Source: Haemophilus influenzae (GTDB taxonomy: Bacteria; Pseudomonadota; Gammaproteobacteria; Enterobacterales; Pasteurellaceae). From it: DNA of 64,000 bases. The DNA lies in the NCBI RefSeq assembly GCF_900475755.1, contig NZ_LS483411.1, forward strand, positions 62,001 through 126,000, read 5' to 3'. How positions within the stretch are numbered: position 1 is the first letter of the stretch; each line of letters opens with the position of its first letter. The position numbers and the translations under genes are program-made. Below, piece by piece: positions 1 through 10,731 of the stretch. The notes below the pieces were generated by a model. It searched no databases. It was not told where the DNA came from and worked only from the letters and a program-made list of their open reading frames with translations.

Positions 1-1
1 G

Positions 2-862
2 GGTGGCATTTTATTGCTGAATATTTTGCTGACCATTGCCACTGTTTCTACCTTTTTAGGCACCTTTTACCCGATGTTATTCCAAGCGATGAATTGGGGC
101 TCAATTTCGGTGGGAAGTCCTTATTTTAATAGTATTTTCTTCCCAATCATTACGGTAATTTTAATCTTAATGGTAATTTCGCTTAGCATACGTAAAGTGC
201 AATTTGATCGCGTATTATTGATACGTTACGTATGGTTGCTTATTCCGTCTTTGATTCTCGCCAGCTTGATGATTTGGCAACAGCTACGCCATAATTCTGC
301 GTTGAATTTTCACGCTTTCGCTTTTGTGTTATTAACTCTTGCGATTTGGCTTTTGTTGGTCACTTTATGGCAAAATTGGCGACAAATTCGTTTGTCTCAA
401 TTTGGTATGATTTTAGCACACTGTGGCGTGGCGATTGTGACTATTGGCGCAATAATGAGCGGTTATTTTGGCAGTGAAATTGGTGTGCGTTTAGCACCGC
501 AACAAAGTCAAACGCTGGGACAATATGAATTTCACTATCGCCAATTTTCTAATGAAATCGGACCAAACTTTACGGCAGAAATCGCCTTTTTTGACGTAAC
601 TGAAAATGGTAAACCTTATGCAGAAATTATCCCCGAACGCCGTTATTACGATGTTCGTACAATGACAATGAGTGAAGTGGGGCTTAATGGCGGTTTTTGG
701 GGCGATTTATATATTGTGATGGGAGATTCTCTCGGCAAAGGAGAATTTACTTTCCGCTTACATTATAAACCGCTGATTCGTTGGCTTTGGGCTGGCGGTA
801 TTTTAATGGCGTTTGGCGCACTTTTTAGCGTCTTCGGATTACGCAGAAAACAGGAAAAATAA
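2..862 (+). CDS. nrfE: NrfE/CcmF-type heme lyase subunit, C-terminal part (cut by window start)
   Basis: Last ~286 residues of a cytochrome c heme lyase membrane protein; the reading frame is open from base 2, so the N-terminal half with the WWD heme-binding motif lies outside the window. Visible are several hydrophobic segments, a conserved membrane-edge histidine (LAHCGVAI), a periplasmic domain ([10 protein letters not shown] to [13 protein letters not shown]) and a final membrane helix ([20 protein letters not shown]). The family transfers heme to apocytochrome c in the periplasm. The stop shares one base with the ATG of the next gene. The order F-type, DsbE-type, H-type is shared by Ccm and Nrf clusters, so NrfE versus CcmF is decided here only by recalled Haemophilus gene order. 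Confidence 0.8.
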   Translation, partial: GGILLLNILLTIATVSTFLGTFYPMLFQAMNWGSISVGSPYFNSIFFPIITVILILMVISLSIRKVQFDRVLLIRYVWLLIPSLILASLMIWQQLRHNSALNFHAFAFVLLTLAIWLLLVTLWQNWRQIRLSQFGMILAHCGVAIVTIGAIMSGYFGSEIGVRLAPQQSQTLGQYEFHYRQFSNEIGPNFTAEIAFFDVTENGKPYAEIIPERRYYDVRTMTMSEVGLNGGFWGDLYIVMGDSLGKGEFTFRLHYKPLIRWLWAGGILMAFGALFSVFGLRRKQEK

Positions 863-1392
863 TGAACAAAAAACTTCTCTTTTTTGCACCGCTCTTTGTG
901 CTTTTAGGCGTGTGTGTATTATTAATTGCTGGGTTAAATCAAGATCCGAAAAAAATTGCGTCGGCTTTAATTGATAAACCCGTTCCAGAGTTTTATCAGG
1001 CTAATTTACATGAGCCATCACAAATCGTAAGCCTGAAAGATTTTCCTAAACAGCCATTTTTATTAAATGTGTGGGGCAGTTGGTGTGGTTATTGCAAAGA
1101 AGAACATCCGTTGTTAATTGAGATTGCAAAAACGTTGCCTATTGTGGGTGTAGATTATCGCGACAATCCGCAAAATGGCATTGAAATGCTTAAGCGAATG
1201 GGCAATCCGTTCGTCTTAACCATTAATGATAGTCAGGGAGAACTTGCCCTCAAATTAGGCGTGGATGGCGCGCCAGAAACTTATCTTTTGGATGAAAATG
1301 GTGTGATTCGTTATCGCCATTCTGGTTTATTGGATAAAGAAACTTGGCAAACGGTATTTTTGCCAAAAATTGAAGCATTGAAGAATAAATGA
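862..1392 (+). CDS. dsbE: DsbE/CcmG-like thiol:disulfide interchange protein
   Basis: 176-residue membrane-anchored thioredoxin-fold protein. An N-terminal hydrophobic anchor (residues ~4-24) precedes a thioredoxin domain with the active site WCGYC (Cys75, Cys78) and the downstream cis-proline region GAPETYL (~136-142). Family members reduce apocytochrome c or the CcmH-type partner before heme attachment. It starts within the stop of the heme lyase gene and overlaps the next gene by 4 bases, so the three are translationally coupled. A second ccm cluster with its own DsbE is known in H. influenzae; this copy probably serves the nitrite reductase branch (inference from recalled gene order). Confidence 0.88.
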   Translation: MNKKLLFFAPLFVLLGVCVLLIAGLNQDPKKIASALIDKPVPEFYQANLHEPSQIVSLKDFPKQPFLLNVWGSWCGYCKEEHPLLIEIAKTLPIVGVDYRDNPQNGIEMLKRMGNPFVLTINDSQGELALKLGVDGAPETYLLDENGVIRYRHSGLLDKETWQTVFLPKIEALKNK

Positions 1393-2534
1393 AAAGCCTA
1401 TTAGATATTTTTACTCGAGTTCAAAAAACATTTGTTTTTGCAACCGCACTTTTATTCGCATTTTCCTTGTTTACTCAAGCGGAAATGGTGGATACCTATC
1501 AATTCCAAAATCAAGATGATCGTACTCGTGCCGTAGAGTTGGCAAAATCTTTACGCTGCCCACAATGTCAAAACCAAAATTTGGTGGAATCTAATTCGCC
1601 TATCGCTTATGACTTGCGTCTTGAAGTGTACAAAATGGTGGACGAAGGAAAAACTAATCAGCAAATTATCGATCAAATGACGGCTAGATTTGGCGATTTT
1701 GTGAATTACAAACCGCCATTCAAATGGAATACGGCGTTGTTATGGTTATTGCCAATGGCTCTTTTAATTTTAGCGGCCGCATTGCTTTATTTCTCAAATA
1801 GAAAAAAATCTGCCCTATCTTCAACCGAGCAGGGAACTGCGTTGGAAAAAGAACAGAGATATTTTTCTGTTAATGCTGAGTTTCATTCAGACCCTAAGGA
1901 AAAGGAACAAAAGACAGATTTCTTTGGGAAAAGTAATCACAAACTTTCTTTTGTGGTTTTCTTTTTATTAATTGTTATTCCAACCGCTTATTATTTTTCT
2001 CTTGATCGTTTTAGTCGTGTTCAACAAGGCGAGCAATCAATGATTGAGCAACATAATCAAAATGTTGAAATGAATGATGAACACAAAAATGAAAATGTGA
2101 TTGAGAAGATCCAAAATAAACTGCGTACTGATCCAAATAATGCGGAAACTTGGCTTCTACTTGGGGAAGCCTATGTGCAGAATAATGAATTTGACAGTGC
2201 GCTTGTGGCTTATTCTAATGCGGAAAAAATCTCAGGCAGTAAACCTAATATTTTAGGTTTGGCAGCCACCGCACTTTATTATCAAGCAGGTCAGCAAATA
2301 ACCCCAAAAGTAGAACAACTTTTGAATGAAGCTTTGGCAAAAGATAAAAATGAAGTGTCAAGTCTTTCTTTGTTGGCGACGATTGCCTTAGAAAATCGTC
2401 AATACCCACAAGCCAGTGCGTATTTACAGCAATTATTAGATTCTGGTAATGCGGCAGTGGATCGTCGTTCTGTTATTCAACGAATGAAGATGTTGGATTT
2501 TTTACAACGTGGTGAAAAAGGGCAAAATCCGTGA
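1389..2534 (+). CDS. NrfF-NrfG (CcmH-like) fusion, cytochrome c maturation
   Basis: 381 residues. After a signal/anchor segment (~12-31) comes the CcmH/NrfF domain with the thiol motif RCPQC (Cys57, Cys60) followed by QNQN. Two membrane helices follow (~116-134 and ~187-203), then a C-terminal half with TPR-like repeats (for example [20 protein letters not shown]), equivalent to NrfG/CcmI. The first half presents reduced apocytochrome to the heme lyase; the TPR half binds the apocytochrome C-terminus. In E. coli nrf the F and G parts are separate genes; here they are one polypeptide as in E. coli CcmH. Overlaps both neighbours by 4 bases. Confidence 0.85.
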   Translation: MKSLLDIFTRVQKTFVFATALLFAFSLFTQAEMVDTYQFQNQDDRTRAVELAKSLRCPQCQNQNLVESNSPIAYDLRLEVYKMVDEGKTNQQIIDQMTARFGDFVNYKPPFKWNTALLWLLPMALLILAAALLYFSNRKKSALSSTEQGTALEKEQRYFSVNAEFHSDPKEKEQKTDFFGKSNHKLSFVVFFLLIVIPTAYYFSLDRFSRVQQGEQSMIEQHNQNVEMNDEHKNENVIEKIQNKLRTDPNNAETWLLLGEAYVQNNEFDSALVAYSNAEKISGSKPNILGLAATALYYQAGQQITPKVEQLLNEALAKDKNEVSSLSLLATIALENRQYPQASAYLQQLLDSGNAAVDRRSVIQRMKMLDFLQRGEKGQNP

Positions 2535-3736
2535 GCCAATATTCTGAAAATATTATTATTGGTGCAGGTGCCGCAGGATTATTTTGCGCTGCACAGTTGG
2601 CTAAGTTAGGCAAGTCAGTGACAGTTTTCGACAACGGTAAAAAAATCGGACGTAAGATTTTGATGTCGGGCGGTGGGTTTTGCAATTTCACCAATTTAGA
2701 GGTTACGCCAGCTCATTACCTTTCACAAAATCCTCATTTCGTTAAATCTGCCCTTGCCCGCTATACCAATTGGGATTTTATTTCTCTTGTGGCGGAGCAA
2801 GGGATTACTTATCACGAAAAGGAATTGGGGCAATTATTTTGTGATGATGGCGCAGAACAAATCGTTGAAATGTTGAAATCTGAATGCGATAAATATGGCG
2901 CTAAGATTTTATTGCGTAGCGAAGTTTCTCAAGTTGAACTCATTCAAAATGATGAAAAAGTGCGGTTTGTTTTACAGGTAAATTCAACCAAATGGCAATG
3001 TAAAAATTTGATTGTTGCGACAGGTGGGCTTTCTATGCCTGGGCTTGGTGCAACGCCATTTGGCTATCAAATTGCAGAACAATTTGGCATTCCAGTTATT
3101 CCTCCGCGCGCGAGTTTAGTGCCTTTTACTTATCAAGAAACAGATAAATTTTTAACCGCACTTTCAGGCATTAGCTTGCCAGTCACGATCACAGCCCAGT
3201 GCGGAAAATCTTTTCACAACCAGCTTTTGTTTACCCATCGTGGAATTTCAGGCCCTGCGGTGTTGCAAATTTCCAATTATTGGCAGCCTACTGAGTCAGT
3301 GGAAATTGATTTATTACCTAACCACAATGTGGAAGAGGAAATTAATCAAGCAAAACAATCTTCGCCAAAACAAATGTTGAAAACTATCTTGGTTCGATTA
3401 CTTCCGAAAAAATTGGTTGAACTTTGGCTTGAGCAAGGTCTTATGCAAGATAAAGTTATCGCTAACATCAGCAAAGTGTGGGTAAAAAATCTGGTGGATT
3501 TTATTCATCACTGGGAATTTACTCCAAATGGCACAGAAGGCTATCGTACGGCTGAAGTCACTATGGGCGGTGTGGACACCAAAATGATTTCTTCTAAAAC
3601 GATGGAAAGTAACCTTGTACAAGGTTTGTATTTTATTGGCGAAGTGCTAGATATAACAGGCTGGCTAGGCGGTTACAACTTTCAATGGGCGTGGAGTTCA
3701 GCTTATGCTTGTGCAACGAATATCTCAAGACAATAA
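2531..3736 (+). CDS. HI0933-type NAD(P)/FAD-dependent oxidoreductase
   Basis: 401-residue flavoprotein of the HI0933-like (BaiN/RdsA) family. The N-terminus carries the dinucleotide-binding glycines GAGAAG (11-16), followed by GRKILMSGGGFCN, a family signature near the flavin; the C-terminus has GLYFIGEVLDITGWLGGYN closing the FAD site. Start is GTG, overlapping the stop of the preceding gene by 4 bases with no closer ATG; the protein begins MSQYSEN just ahead of the Rossmann strand. The substrate is not known to me. Overlap with the nrf-type genes suggests co-transcription, although E. coli homologues are not linked to cytochrome maturation. Confidence 0.85.
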   Translation: MSQYSENIIIGAGAAGLFCAAQLAKLGKSVTVFDNGKKIGRKILMSGGGFCNFTNLEVTPAHYLSQNPHFVKSALARYTNWDFISLVAEQGITYHEKELGQLFCDDGAEQIVEMLKSECDKYGAKILLRSEVSQVELIQNDEKVRFVLQVNSTKWQCKNLIVATGGLSMPGLGATPFGYQIAEQFGIPVIPPRASLVPFTYQETDKFLTALSGISLPVTITAQCGKSFHNQLLFTHRGISGPAVLQISNYWQPTESVEIDLLPNHNVEEEINQAKQSSPKQMLKTILVRLLPKKLVELWLEQGLMQDKVIANISKVWVKNLVDFIHHWEFTPNGTEGYRTAEVTMGGVDTKMISSKTMESNLVQGLYFIGEVLDITGWLGGYNFQWAWSSAYACATNISRQ

Positions 3737-3841
3737 ATAGATAAAGATCAAAGCATACGCATTTTTTACAAGACAAAATCTCAAAATAGCTTTATCATAT
3801 CGCCTGTTTTAGGCTCGCTTAACCCGTTTTAATTAACTTAA

Positions 3842-5167
<1,326 letters not shown>

Positions 5168-5193
5168 TTCACGCTGAATTTACTGTAAAATCT

Positions 5194-5225
5194 CACCGCA
5201 CTTTGTATAAAAGTGCGGTGTTTTT
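5194..5225 (+). terminator. eno terminator built from paired uptake sequences
   Basis: CACCGCACTTT (5194-5204) and AAAGTGCGGTG (5210-5220) form a perfect 11-bp stem with a 5-base loop, followed by TTTTT (5221-5225). It sits 26 bases after the eno stop. Both arms contain the 9-base DNA uptake core. Confidence 0.9.
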
Positions 5226-5250
5226 ATATCTAATATTTAAAGGAAAGGGA

Positions 5251-5670
5251 ATGTTACATTTAACTTTAGAAGACGAACTCTTTTTAGGAACGCCAAAGCA
5301 AGTAGGAACGCATTCTACGGTATTTGAGCATTTTGCCGTAATGTTTGAAGATGACGGTGAAACAGGCTATTTTTATGCACTTGATATGCGTCAAAATGCT
5401 CAACCGATAGTGGATATGTTGCACGTGTATAATGTTGATTCAACCTCTAATCATCATGAGGCACGCAAACTTGAAATTTGTTGGGATGAAAGTGGTTATT
5501 TAGCCTTGTTGCTTATTAATGGCTATCCTCATGCCGTATTTGATTTTGCTCGTTTAGTCGGCTATAACAGCAATAAATATCCACAACCAGATCTAATGAG
5601 TATGTGGACTCGTGAAGAAATTACCAATAAACAGGCCGAGCAATGGCTAGGCGTGAAAACCATTCGATAA
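5251..5670 (+). CDS. DUF2251-family protein of unknown function
   Basis: 139 residues, acidic, with no signal peptide or membrane segment. I recognise it only as the conserved Pasteurellaceae hypothetical lying beside eno (DUF2251 type); no catalytic motif is evident. The ATG at 5251 is preferred over an in-frame start at 5203 because AAAGGAAAGGGA lies just before it and the longer version would begin inside the eno terminator stem. It is followed after 12 bases by the lipoprotein gene and then the ATP-grasp gene, so the three look like one operon. A link to those genes' function is inference from position only. Confidence 0.8.
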   Translation: MLHLTLEDELFLGTPKQVGTHSTVFEHFAVMFEDDGETGYFYALDMRQNAQPIVDMLHVYNVDSTSNHHEARKLEICWDESGYLALLLINGYPHAVFDFARLVGYNSNKYPQPDLMSMWTREEITNKQAEQWLGVKTIR

Positions 5671-5682
5671 AAATTGAGAACA

Positions 5683-6264
5683 ATGAAAAAGAAAAATCAG
5701 ATTTTAGTGAGTTTATCTATTGTGGCCTTATTAGGAGGCTGTTCAGAAGAACAAGTACAACGTGATGTGTATCAGTCTTTAGACGATTGTTTAGCGGATT
5801 GGAAAAAAATTGAGCTTTGTGAGGCAGATAAAAATACCGAGAGTACTCAGAAAACTGAAACTACACCACCGCAGGGGCTTGGTTTAAATATTCGTGATAA
5901 CGGTAATGCAGAAAGTGCGGTAAAAAATCCAGCTGAAAATAATGCACAAGCTAATCAAAGTGAGAACAATGCTGAATCGACTGCAAAAGCTGAAAGTACC
6001 GATCCTTCTTTAGGGGCCGCAATTGCTGGTGGCGTTATAGGGTATATGGCAGCTCGTGCAATTAGTAGTTTCCTTGGCCCGAGCTATCATCCTGGAAATC
6101 GAGCTGTCACCACACCAGCAGGGCAAGTTGTGCAACCGCAAACAAATCGTTCTGTTGGAAAACCAATGCTTGTGAAAGGAAATGCAGGAAGCATGAATAG
6201 CAAACCTGTATCTCGTGGTGGTTTTAGTAGCCCAAATAATACTAATCGTAGCAGTGGGGGCTAA
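5683..6264 (+). CDS. YgiB/YjfM-like (DUF1190) lipoprotein
   Basis: 193 residues starting at the ATG at 5683 (GAGAAC ribosome site); an upstream TTG would lengthen the signal peptide by three residues. Lys-rich start and hydrophobic core end in the lipobox LLGGC, so it should be an exported lipoprotein (Cys at ~22). The middle is low complexity, rich in Asn, Ala, Glu and Thr (~60-110). Then comes a glycine-rich hydrophobic segment (AAIAGGVIGYMAARAISSF) and a Gly/Ser/Asn-rich tail with RGGF. The same layout occurs in E. coli YgiB/YjfM, always next to a YgiC/YjfC ATP-grasp protein, as here. The stop is directly abutted by the next ATG. Confidence 0.8.
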   Translation: MKKKNQILVSLSIVALLGGCSEEQVQRDVYQSLDDCLADWKKIELCEADKNTESTQKTETTPPQGLGLNIRDNGNAESAVKNPAENNAQANQSENNAESTAKAESTDPSLGAAIAGGVIGYMAARAISSFLGPSYHPGNRAVTTPAGQVVQPQTNRSVGKPMLVKGNAGSMNSKPVSRGGFSSPNNTNRSSGG

Positions 6265-7446
6265 ATGAAACGTGTAACCGGGTTTCCTATTCGACCAGAT
6301 ATGGTGCAACAGCTACTTAATGTTGGATTTGATTACTATAATTTGCCTTCTAGTGATGGCTCTCATTATTGGTCTGATAATGTTGCCTATGAATTTACTT
6401 TAGCGGAAATTGATCGCATTGAGGATACAACTAATGAATTACATTTAATGTGTTTAGATTTTGCGGCGGATGAAATTAAAAAAGGCGATTATGAAAATTA
6501 TCGTTTTACGGAGTTGCAAAAACAGCTTATTGAAAGCTCTTGGCGTAATCAAGATCCTTATTTATATGGACGCTTTGATTTTGGCTATGATGGCGACAAC
6601 CTAAAAATGTTTGAATATAATGCCGATACGCCAACATCTTTGTTGGAGGCTGCGGTTGTTCAATGGCAGTGGTTGGAACAAATTGAGGGCTTGAAACATC
6701 GTGATCAATTTAACTGGATTCATGAAGAATTAATTAAACATTTCCAATTTTTGAAACAACAAAGTGGTAAAACAGATTTCCATTTGAGTGCTATGCAAGA
6801 TGCTGGCCGTGAAGATTGGGGCAATGTGGATTATTTAGCTGATGTGGCTTATAACGCAGGTTGGAATATTCATCAATTAGCGGTGGAAGATATTGGCTAT
6901 AACAGCGAAACAGAAAAATTTGTAGATTTAAATGATCAGCCTATTGAAATGTTATTTAAATTGTATCCGCTGGAATGGCTAAGCCACGCTGAGTTTGCTC
7001 GCCATATTACAACCGCTGAAACACGATTTATTGAGCCTGCGTGGAAAATGTTGTTAAGTAATAAAGCGCTATTGGCAAAACTTTGGGCGCGTTATCCGAA
7101 TCATCCGAATTTATTGCCTGCTTATTTTACGCCTTTCGAATTACCAAAAGATTTATCGATGTGGGTGAAAAAACCATTGTTAGGTCGAGAAGGTGCCAAT
7201 GTCTTCTATTATGAGAAAAACAATGGCGTAGAATTTGCAGCGAAAGGAAGCGAACACTCTACGTTTTATGCTAATTCAGGTTATGTTTATCAACAAAAAT
7301 TTGAATTACCAAGTTTTGATGGAATGTATCCAATTATCGGCTCTTGGGTTGTGGGTGATGTGGCTTGCGGTATGGGATTACGCGAAGATTTTACTGCAGT
7401 AACGGGGAATGATAGTCATTTTATACCTCATTATTTTGTACCTTGA
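6265..7446 (+). CDS. YgiC/YjfC-like ATP-grasp protein (glutathionylspermidine synthase family)
   Basis: 393 residues, about the length of E. coli YgiC (~386) and alignable along its length. Conserved blocks are NADTPTSLLEAA, PAWKMLLSNKALLAKLW, YPNHPNLLPAYF, VKKPLLGREGANV, GSWVVGD and the final HYFVP. The family carries the C-terminal ATP-grasp synthetase domain of glutathionylspermidine synthase but lacks its amidase domain, so whether it makes glutathionylspermidine is doubtful. No gap separates it from the lipoprotein gene, which supports obligate coupling of a cytoplasmic ligase with an envelope lipoprotein. Confidence 0.85.
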   Translation: MKRVTGFPIRPDMVQQLLNVGFDYYNLPSSDGSHYWSDNVAYEFTLAEIDRIEDTTNELHLMCLDFAADEIKKGDYENYRFTELQKQLIESSWRNQDPYLYGRFDFGYDGDNLKMFEYNADTPTSLLEAAVVQWQWLEQIEGLKHRDQFNWIHEELIKHFQFLKQQSGKTDFHLSAMQDAGREDWGNVDYLADVAYNAGWNIHQLAVEDIGYNSETEKFVDLNDQPIEMLFKLYPLEWLSHAEFARHITTAETRFIEPAWKMLLSNKALLAKLWARYPNHPNLLPAYFTPFELPKDLSMWVKKPLLGREGANVFYYEKNNGVEFAAKGSEHSTFYANSGYVYQQKFELPSFDGMYPIIGSWVVGDVACGMGLREDFTAVTGNDSHFIPHYFVP

Positions 7447-7582
7447 TACATATTTATCATTATTACTCAAATGCAATATTTATCATAAGAATGGAAGCTA
7501 TTATAGGTTATTTTTCACATTCAAATTTTTAACCGATTACAAAATCGTTCACGTATTATGTAACTAATTAGTAATATTTCAT

Positions 7583-7640
7583 TAAAAAAAAATCTGCATC
7601 CAAATTGATTAAACCTTAGTCTAACTTTTGGGTGCAGATT
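7583..7640 (-). terminator. hktE transcription terminator
   Basis: On the minus strand, the arm at 7640-7627 pairs with 7604-7591 over 14 positions (AATCTGCATCCAAA against TTTGGGTGCAGATT on the plus strand; one wobble). A run of nine T follows. It begins 42 bases after the catalase stop. The loop is 22 bases. Confidence 0.8.
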
Positions 7641-7681
7641 AATTACTACTATTATTTATTTAAAGTAATTAACTCGAAAGA

Positions 7682-9208
7682 TTATAACAATCCGCCTTGA
7701 CCTAATGCAGGGTCAGTATCACGAGCTTTTAATGCATCTTCAACGGTTAAACCTAATGCTTTCGCAACGCCTTCACCGTATGCTGCATCACACCAGTGAC
7801 AGTTACGAATATGACGGTATTTGATGAAATCAGGTGCATCGCCCATTGCAGCTGCAGTGTTATTAAACAACGCTTGTTTTTGCTCTGCATTCATTAAGTT
7901 AAATAATGCACGAGGTTGGCTGAAGTAATCGTTATCATCCTTACGATAATCCCAGTGTGCTGCATCTCCGTTGATACGAAGTGGTGGTTCAGCAAAGTCT
8001 GGTTGTTGTTGCCATTGGCTGAAGCTGTTTGGCTCGTAGTGTGGCAAGCTACCGTAGTTACCATCTACACGACCTTGACCATCACGTTGGTTGCTATGAA
8101 CTGGGCAACGCGGACGATTCACTGGAATTTGACGGTAATTCACACCTAAACGGTAGCGTTGTGCATCCGCATAGTTAAATAAACGAGCTTGTAACATTCT
8201 GTCAGGGCTTGCGCCGATACCTGGAACCAAGTTACTTGGTGCAAATGCAGATTGTTCTACATCAGCGAAGAAGTTTTCTGGGTTACGGTTTAATTCAAAC
8301 TCCCCTACTTCAATTAATGGATAGTCTTTTTTTGACCATACTTTGGTTAAGTCAAATGGATGATAAGATACTTTTTCTGCATCAGCTTCTGGCATAATTT
8401 GTACAAATAATGTCCATTTAGGAAAATCACCACGTTCAATCGCTTCATATAAATCACGTTGATGGCTTTCACGGTCATTTGCAATAATTTCTGCGGCTTC
8501 AGCATTCGTTAAATTTTTAATGCCTTGTTGAGTACGGAAGTGGAATTTTACCCAAAAACGTTCGCCCGCTTCGTTCCAAAAACTATAAGTGTGAGAACCG
8601 AAACCGTGCATATGACGATAGCTTGCAGGAATACCACGATCACTCATTACAACAGTTACTTGGTGTAATGCTTCTGGTAATAATGTCCAGAAATCCCAGT
8701 TATTTTTTGCTGAACGCATATTAGTACGCGGATCGCGTTTTACTGCTTTGTTTAAATCTGGGAATTTACGTGGATCACGTAAGAAGAATACTGGCGTATT
8801 GTTACCTACTAAATCCCAGTTACCTTCTTCAGTATAGAATTTTAATGCAAAACCACGAATATCACGCTCAGCATCTGCTGCACCACGTTCGCCTGCCACG
8901 GTGGTAAAACGTGCGAACATTTCAGTTTTTTTACCCACTTCACTAAAAATTTTTGCACGAGTATATTTAGTAATATCGTGTGTCACAGTAAAGGTACCAA
9001 ATGCACCAGAACCTTTAGCGTGCATACGACGCTCTGGGATCACTTCACGTACGAAATCAGCTAATTTTTCGTTAAGCCATAAATCTTGTGCAAGTAATGG
9101 ACCACGTGGACCAGCTGTTAAGCTGTTTTGGTTATCAGCAACGGGTGCACCGTTACCCATTGTTAAGTTTGTCGCAGCTAAGTGCGAGAAAGGACATTGA
9201 GAACTCAT
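7682..9208 (-). CDS. hktE: Catalase (HktE)
   Basis: 508-residue monofunctional small-subunit haem catalase that decomposes hydrogen peroxide in the cytoplasm. Landmarks are the active-site histidine region [19 protein letters not shown], the distal asparagine region [32 protein letters not shown] and the proximal tyrosine [14 protein letters not shown]. It is a single-gene unit with its own terminator; upstream AAGGAATC precedes the ATG. H. influenzae is known for one catalase, HktE. I looked for an OxyR site upstream and could not support one (see rejected items). Confidence 0.96.
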   Translation of the reverse strand: MSSQCPFSHLAATNLTMGNGAPVADNQNSLTAGPRGPLLAQDLWLNEKLADFVREVIPERRMHAKGSGAFGTFTVTHDITKYTRAKIFSEVGKKTEMFARFTTVAGERGAADAERDIRGFALKFYTEEGNWDLVGNNTPVFFLRDPRKFPDLNKAVKRDPRTNMRSAKNNWDFWTLLPEALHQVTVVMSDRGIPASYRHMHGFGSHTYSFWNEAGERFWVKFHFRTQQGIKNLTNAEAAEIIANDRESHQRDLYEAIERGDFPKWTLFVQIMPEADAEKVSYHPFDLTKVWSKKDYPLIEVGEFELNRNPENFFADVEQSAFAPSNLVPGIGASPDRMLQARLFNYADAQRYRLGVNYRQIPVNRPRCPVHSNQRDGQGRVDGNYGSLPHYEPNSFSQWQQQPDFAEPPLRINGDAAHWDYRKDDNDYFSQPRALFNLMNAEQKQALFNNTAAAMGDAPDFIKYRHIRNCHWCDAAYGEGVAKALGLTVEDALKARDTDPALGQGGLL

Positions 9209-9434
9209 GGTAGATTCCTTGTAAAGTTAATAAATTTAGTTAGGTTGAAATGAATTTCTTGCGAATCATATAGAAAGGTTTAAACAATTGAAATCTATTA
9301 AATCAATCAAAAAAAACTATACTAAAATAAGACTTAAAATCTACCTAAATATTCAAAATTACTTACTTGATATATCTTTATAAAGCCTGATTTTCAACCG
9401 CATTTTTCGCCTTTATCCCTTTTACGGATTCAAG

Positions 9435-9440
9435 TATAAT
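9435..9440 (+). promoter_or_regulatory. Probable -10 element of glyQ
   Basis: Perfect TATAAT 33 bases upstream of the glyQ ATG. The region 17 bases further upstream (TTTATC) is only a weak -35 match, so start-site assignment is tentative. Confidence 0.4.
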
Positions 9441-9473
9441 ACCAACATTTTTAATCACATTAGATCAACGATT

Positions 9474-10382
9474 ATGAGTACAAAATTTAACGTAAAAACA
9501 TTCCAAGGTATGATTTTAGCCCTACAAGAATATTGGGCAAACCAAGGCTGCACCATTGTGCAACCTTTTGATATGGAAGTGGGTGCAGGTACTTCTCACC
9601 CCATGACCGCATTGCGTGCATTAGGCCCAGAGCCAATGGCATTTGCTTATGTTCAACCTTCACGTCGTCCGACCGATGGTCGCTACGGCGAAAACCCAAA
9701 CCGTTTACAGCATTACTACCAATTCCAAGTGGTAATCAAACCTTCTCCAGATAATATTCAAGAACTTTATTTAGGCTCGCTTGAAATGCTCGGTTTCGAT
9801 CCAACACAAAACGACATCCGTTTCGTGGAAGATAACTGGGAAAACCCAACCTTAGGTGCTTGGGGCTTGGGTTGGGAAGTATGGTTAAACGGGATGGAAG
9901 TAACCCAGTTTACCTATTTCCAACAAGTGGGCGGCTTAGAATGTAAACCTGTAACGGGCGAAGTGACCTACGGTTTAGAGCGTTTAGCCATGTACATTCA
10001 AGGCGTAGATTCTGTGTATGACTTAGTTTGGTCTGACGGCCCGCTTGGCAAAACCACTTATGGCGATGTTTTCCATCAAAATGAAGTTGAGCAATCAACC
10101 TATAACTTTGAACACGCAAACACAGATTTCTTATTCTACTGCTTCGATCAATACGAAAAAGAGGCACAAGAGTTATTAGCCTTAGAAAAACCGTTACCAT
10201 TGCCAGCTTATGAACGTATTTTGAAAGCAGCACACAGCTTTAACTTATTAGATGCGCGTAAAGCAATTTCGGTCACCGAACGCCAGCGCTATATTTTACG
10301 CATTCGTGCCTTAACCAAAGGCGTGGCGGAAGCCTATTATGCAAGCCGTGAAGCCTTAGGTTTCCCAGGTTGTAAAAAATAA
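9474..10382 (+). CDS. glyQ: Glycyl-tRNA synthetase alpha subunit
   Basis: 302 residues, normal length for the alpha chain of the bacterial alpha2beta2 glycyl-tRNA synthetase, which holds the catalytic site for charging tRNA-Gly. Sequence landmarks are [17 protein letters not shown] at the start, [26 protein letters not shown] and the FTYFQQVGG block. Its partner glyS lies about 1.05 kb downstream rather than adjacent; two small genes and a repeat array lie between. The downstream hairpin has no T-run, so read-through towards glyS is possible. Confidence 0.97.
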   Translation: MSTKFNVKTFQGMILALQEYWANQGCTIVQPFDMEVGAGTSHPMTALRALGPEPMAFAYVQPSRRPTDGRYGENPNRLQHYYQFQVVIKPSPDNIQELYLGSLEMLGFDPTQNDIRFVEDNWENPTLGAWGLGWEVWLNGMEVTQFTYFQQVGGLECKPVTGEVTYGLERLAMYIQGVDSVYDLVWSDGPLGKTTYGDVFHQNEVEQSTYNFEHANTDFLFYCFDQYEKEAQELLALEKPLPLPAYERILKAAHSFNLLDARKAISVTERQRYILRIRALTKGVAEAYYASREALGFPGCKK

Positions 10383-10401
10383 CATTTAAAGGTAATTCAA
10401 A

Positions 10402-10429
10402 AAAGTGCGGTGAAATTTGACCGCACTTT
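10402..10429 (+). repeat. Inverted uptake-sequence hairpin between glyQ and the glutaredoxin-like gene
   Basis: AAAGTGCGGT (10402-10411) and ACCGCACTTT (10420-10429) form a 10-bp stem with an 8-base loop. No T-run follows; instead the ribosome site AGGAGAG of the next gene begins directly after the stem. It therefore looks like a leaky processing or attenuation hairpin rather than a full terminator. Confidence 0.75.
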
Positions 10430-10440
10430 AGGAGAGCAAA

Positions 10441-10701
10441 ATGAGCAAACCCATTCTTTTTTATGCAGAAACATGCCCAGATACCGCGCCATTTGTCGCG
10501 GAGTTGGATCGCTTAGGTGTGGATTACGATGAAGTAGAAATTATGACTTCATTACCTAATCTCAAACAATTTATTCGTTTACGCGATAGCAGTGCAGAAT
10601 TTGATAACTCGAAAGCAAATGGCTATTTAGGCATTCCTGCATTGTTATTACCAAATGGCGATGTTGTTTTAGACCTATCAAAGTTAAAAGCAATTTTTTG
10701 A
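10441..10701 (+). CDS. Small glutaredoxin-like protein
   Basis: 86 residues with a thioredoxin-fold pattern: beta strand KPILFYAETCPDT, the CPDT motif (Cys12) in place of the CPxC redox pair, and the cis-proline region LGIPALLL (~62-69). Only one cysteine of the usual pair is present, so a monothiol mechanism or simple glutathione binding is more likely than dithiol chemistry. It follows glyQ with the GGAGAG ribosome site and no promoter that I can identify. Physiological role unknown. Confidence 0.75.
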   Translation: MSKPILFYAETCPDTAPFVAELDRLGVDYDEVEIMTSLPNLKQFIRLRDSSAEFDNSKANGYLGIPALLLPNGDVVLDLSKLKAIF

Positions 10702-10731
10702 GTTCTAGGAAAAAATAGAATAGCAGTTTTC

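Noticed and set aside
7916..9200. Open frames antisense to the catalase gene
   Set aside because: They follow from the codon bias of hktE and show no family match.
9284..9325. OxyR-like site upstream of hktE
   Set aside because: Two ATAG tetranucleotides occur on the minus strand, but they are 21 rather than 22 bases apart and the intervening CTAT elements are poor, so the OxyR pattern is not supported.
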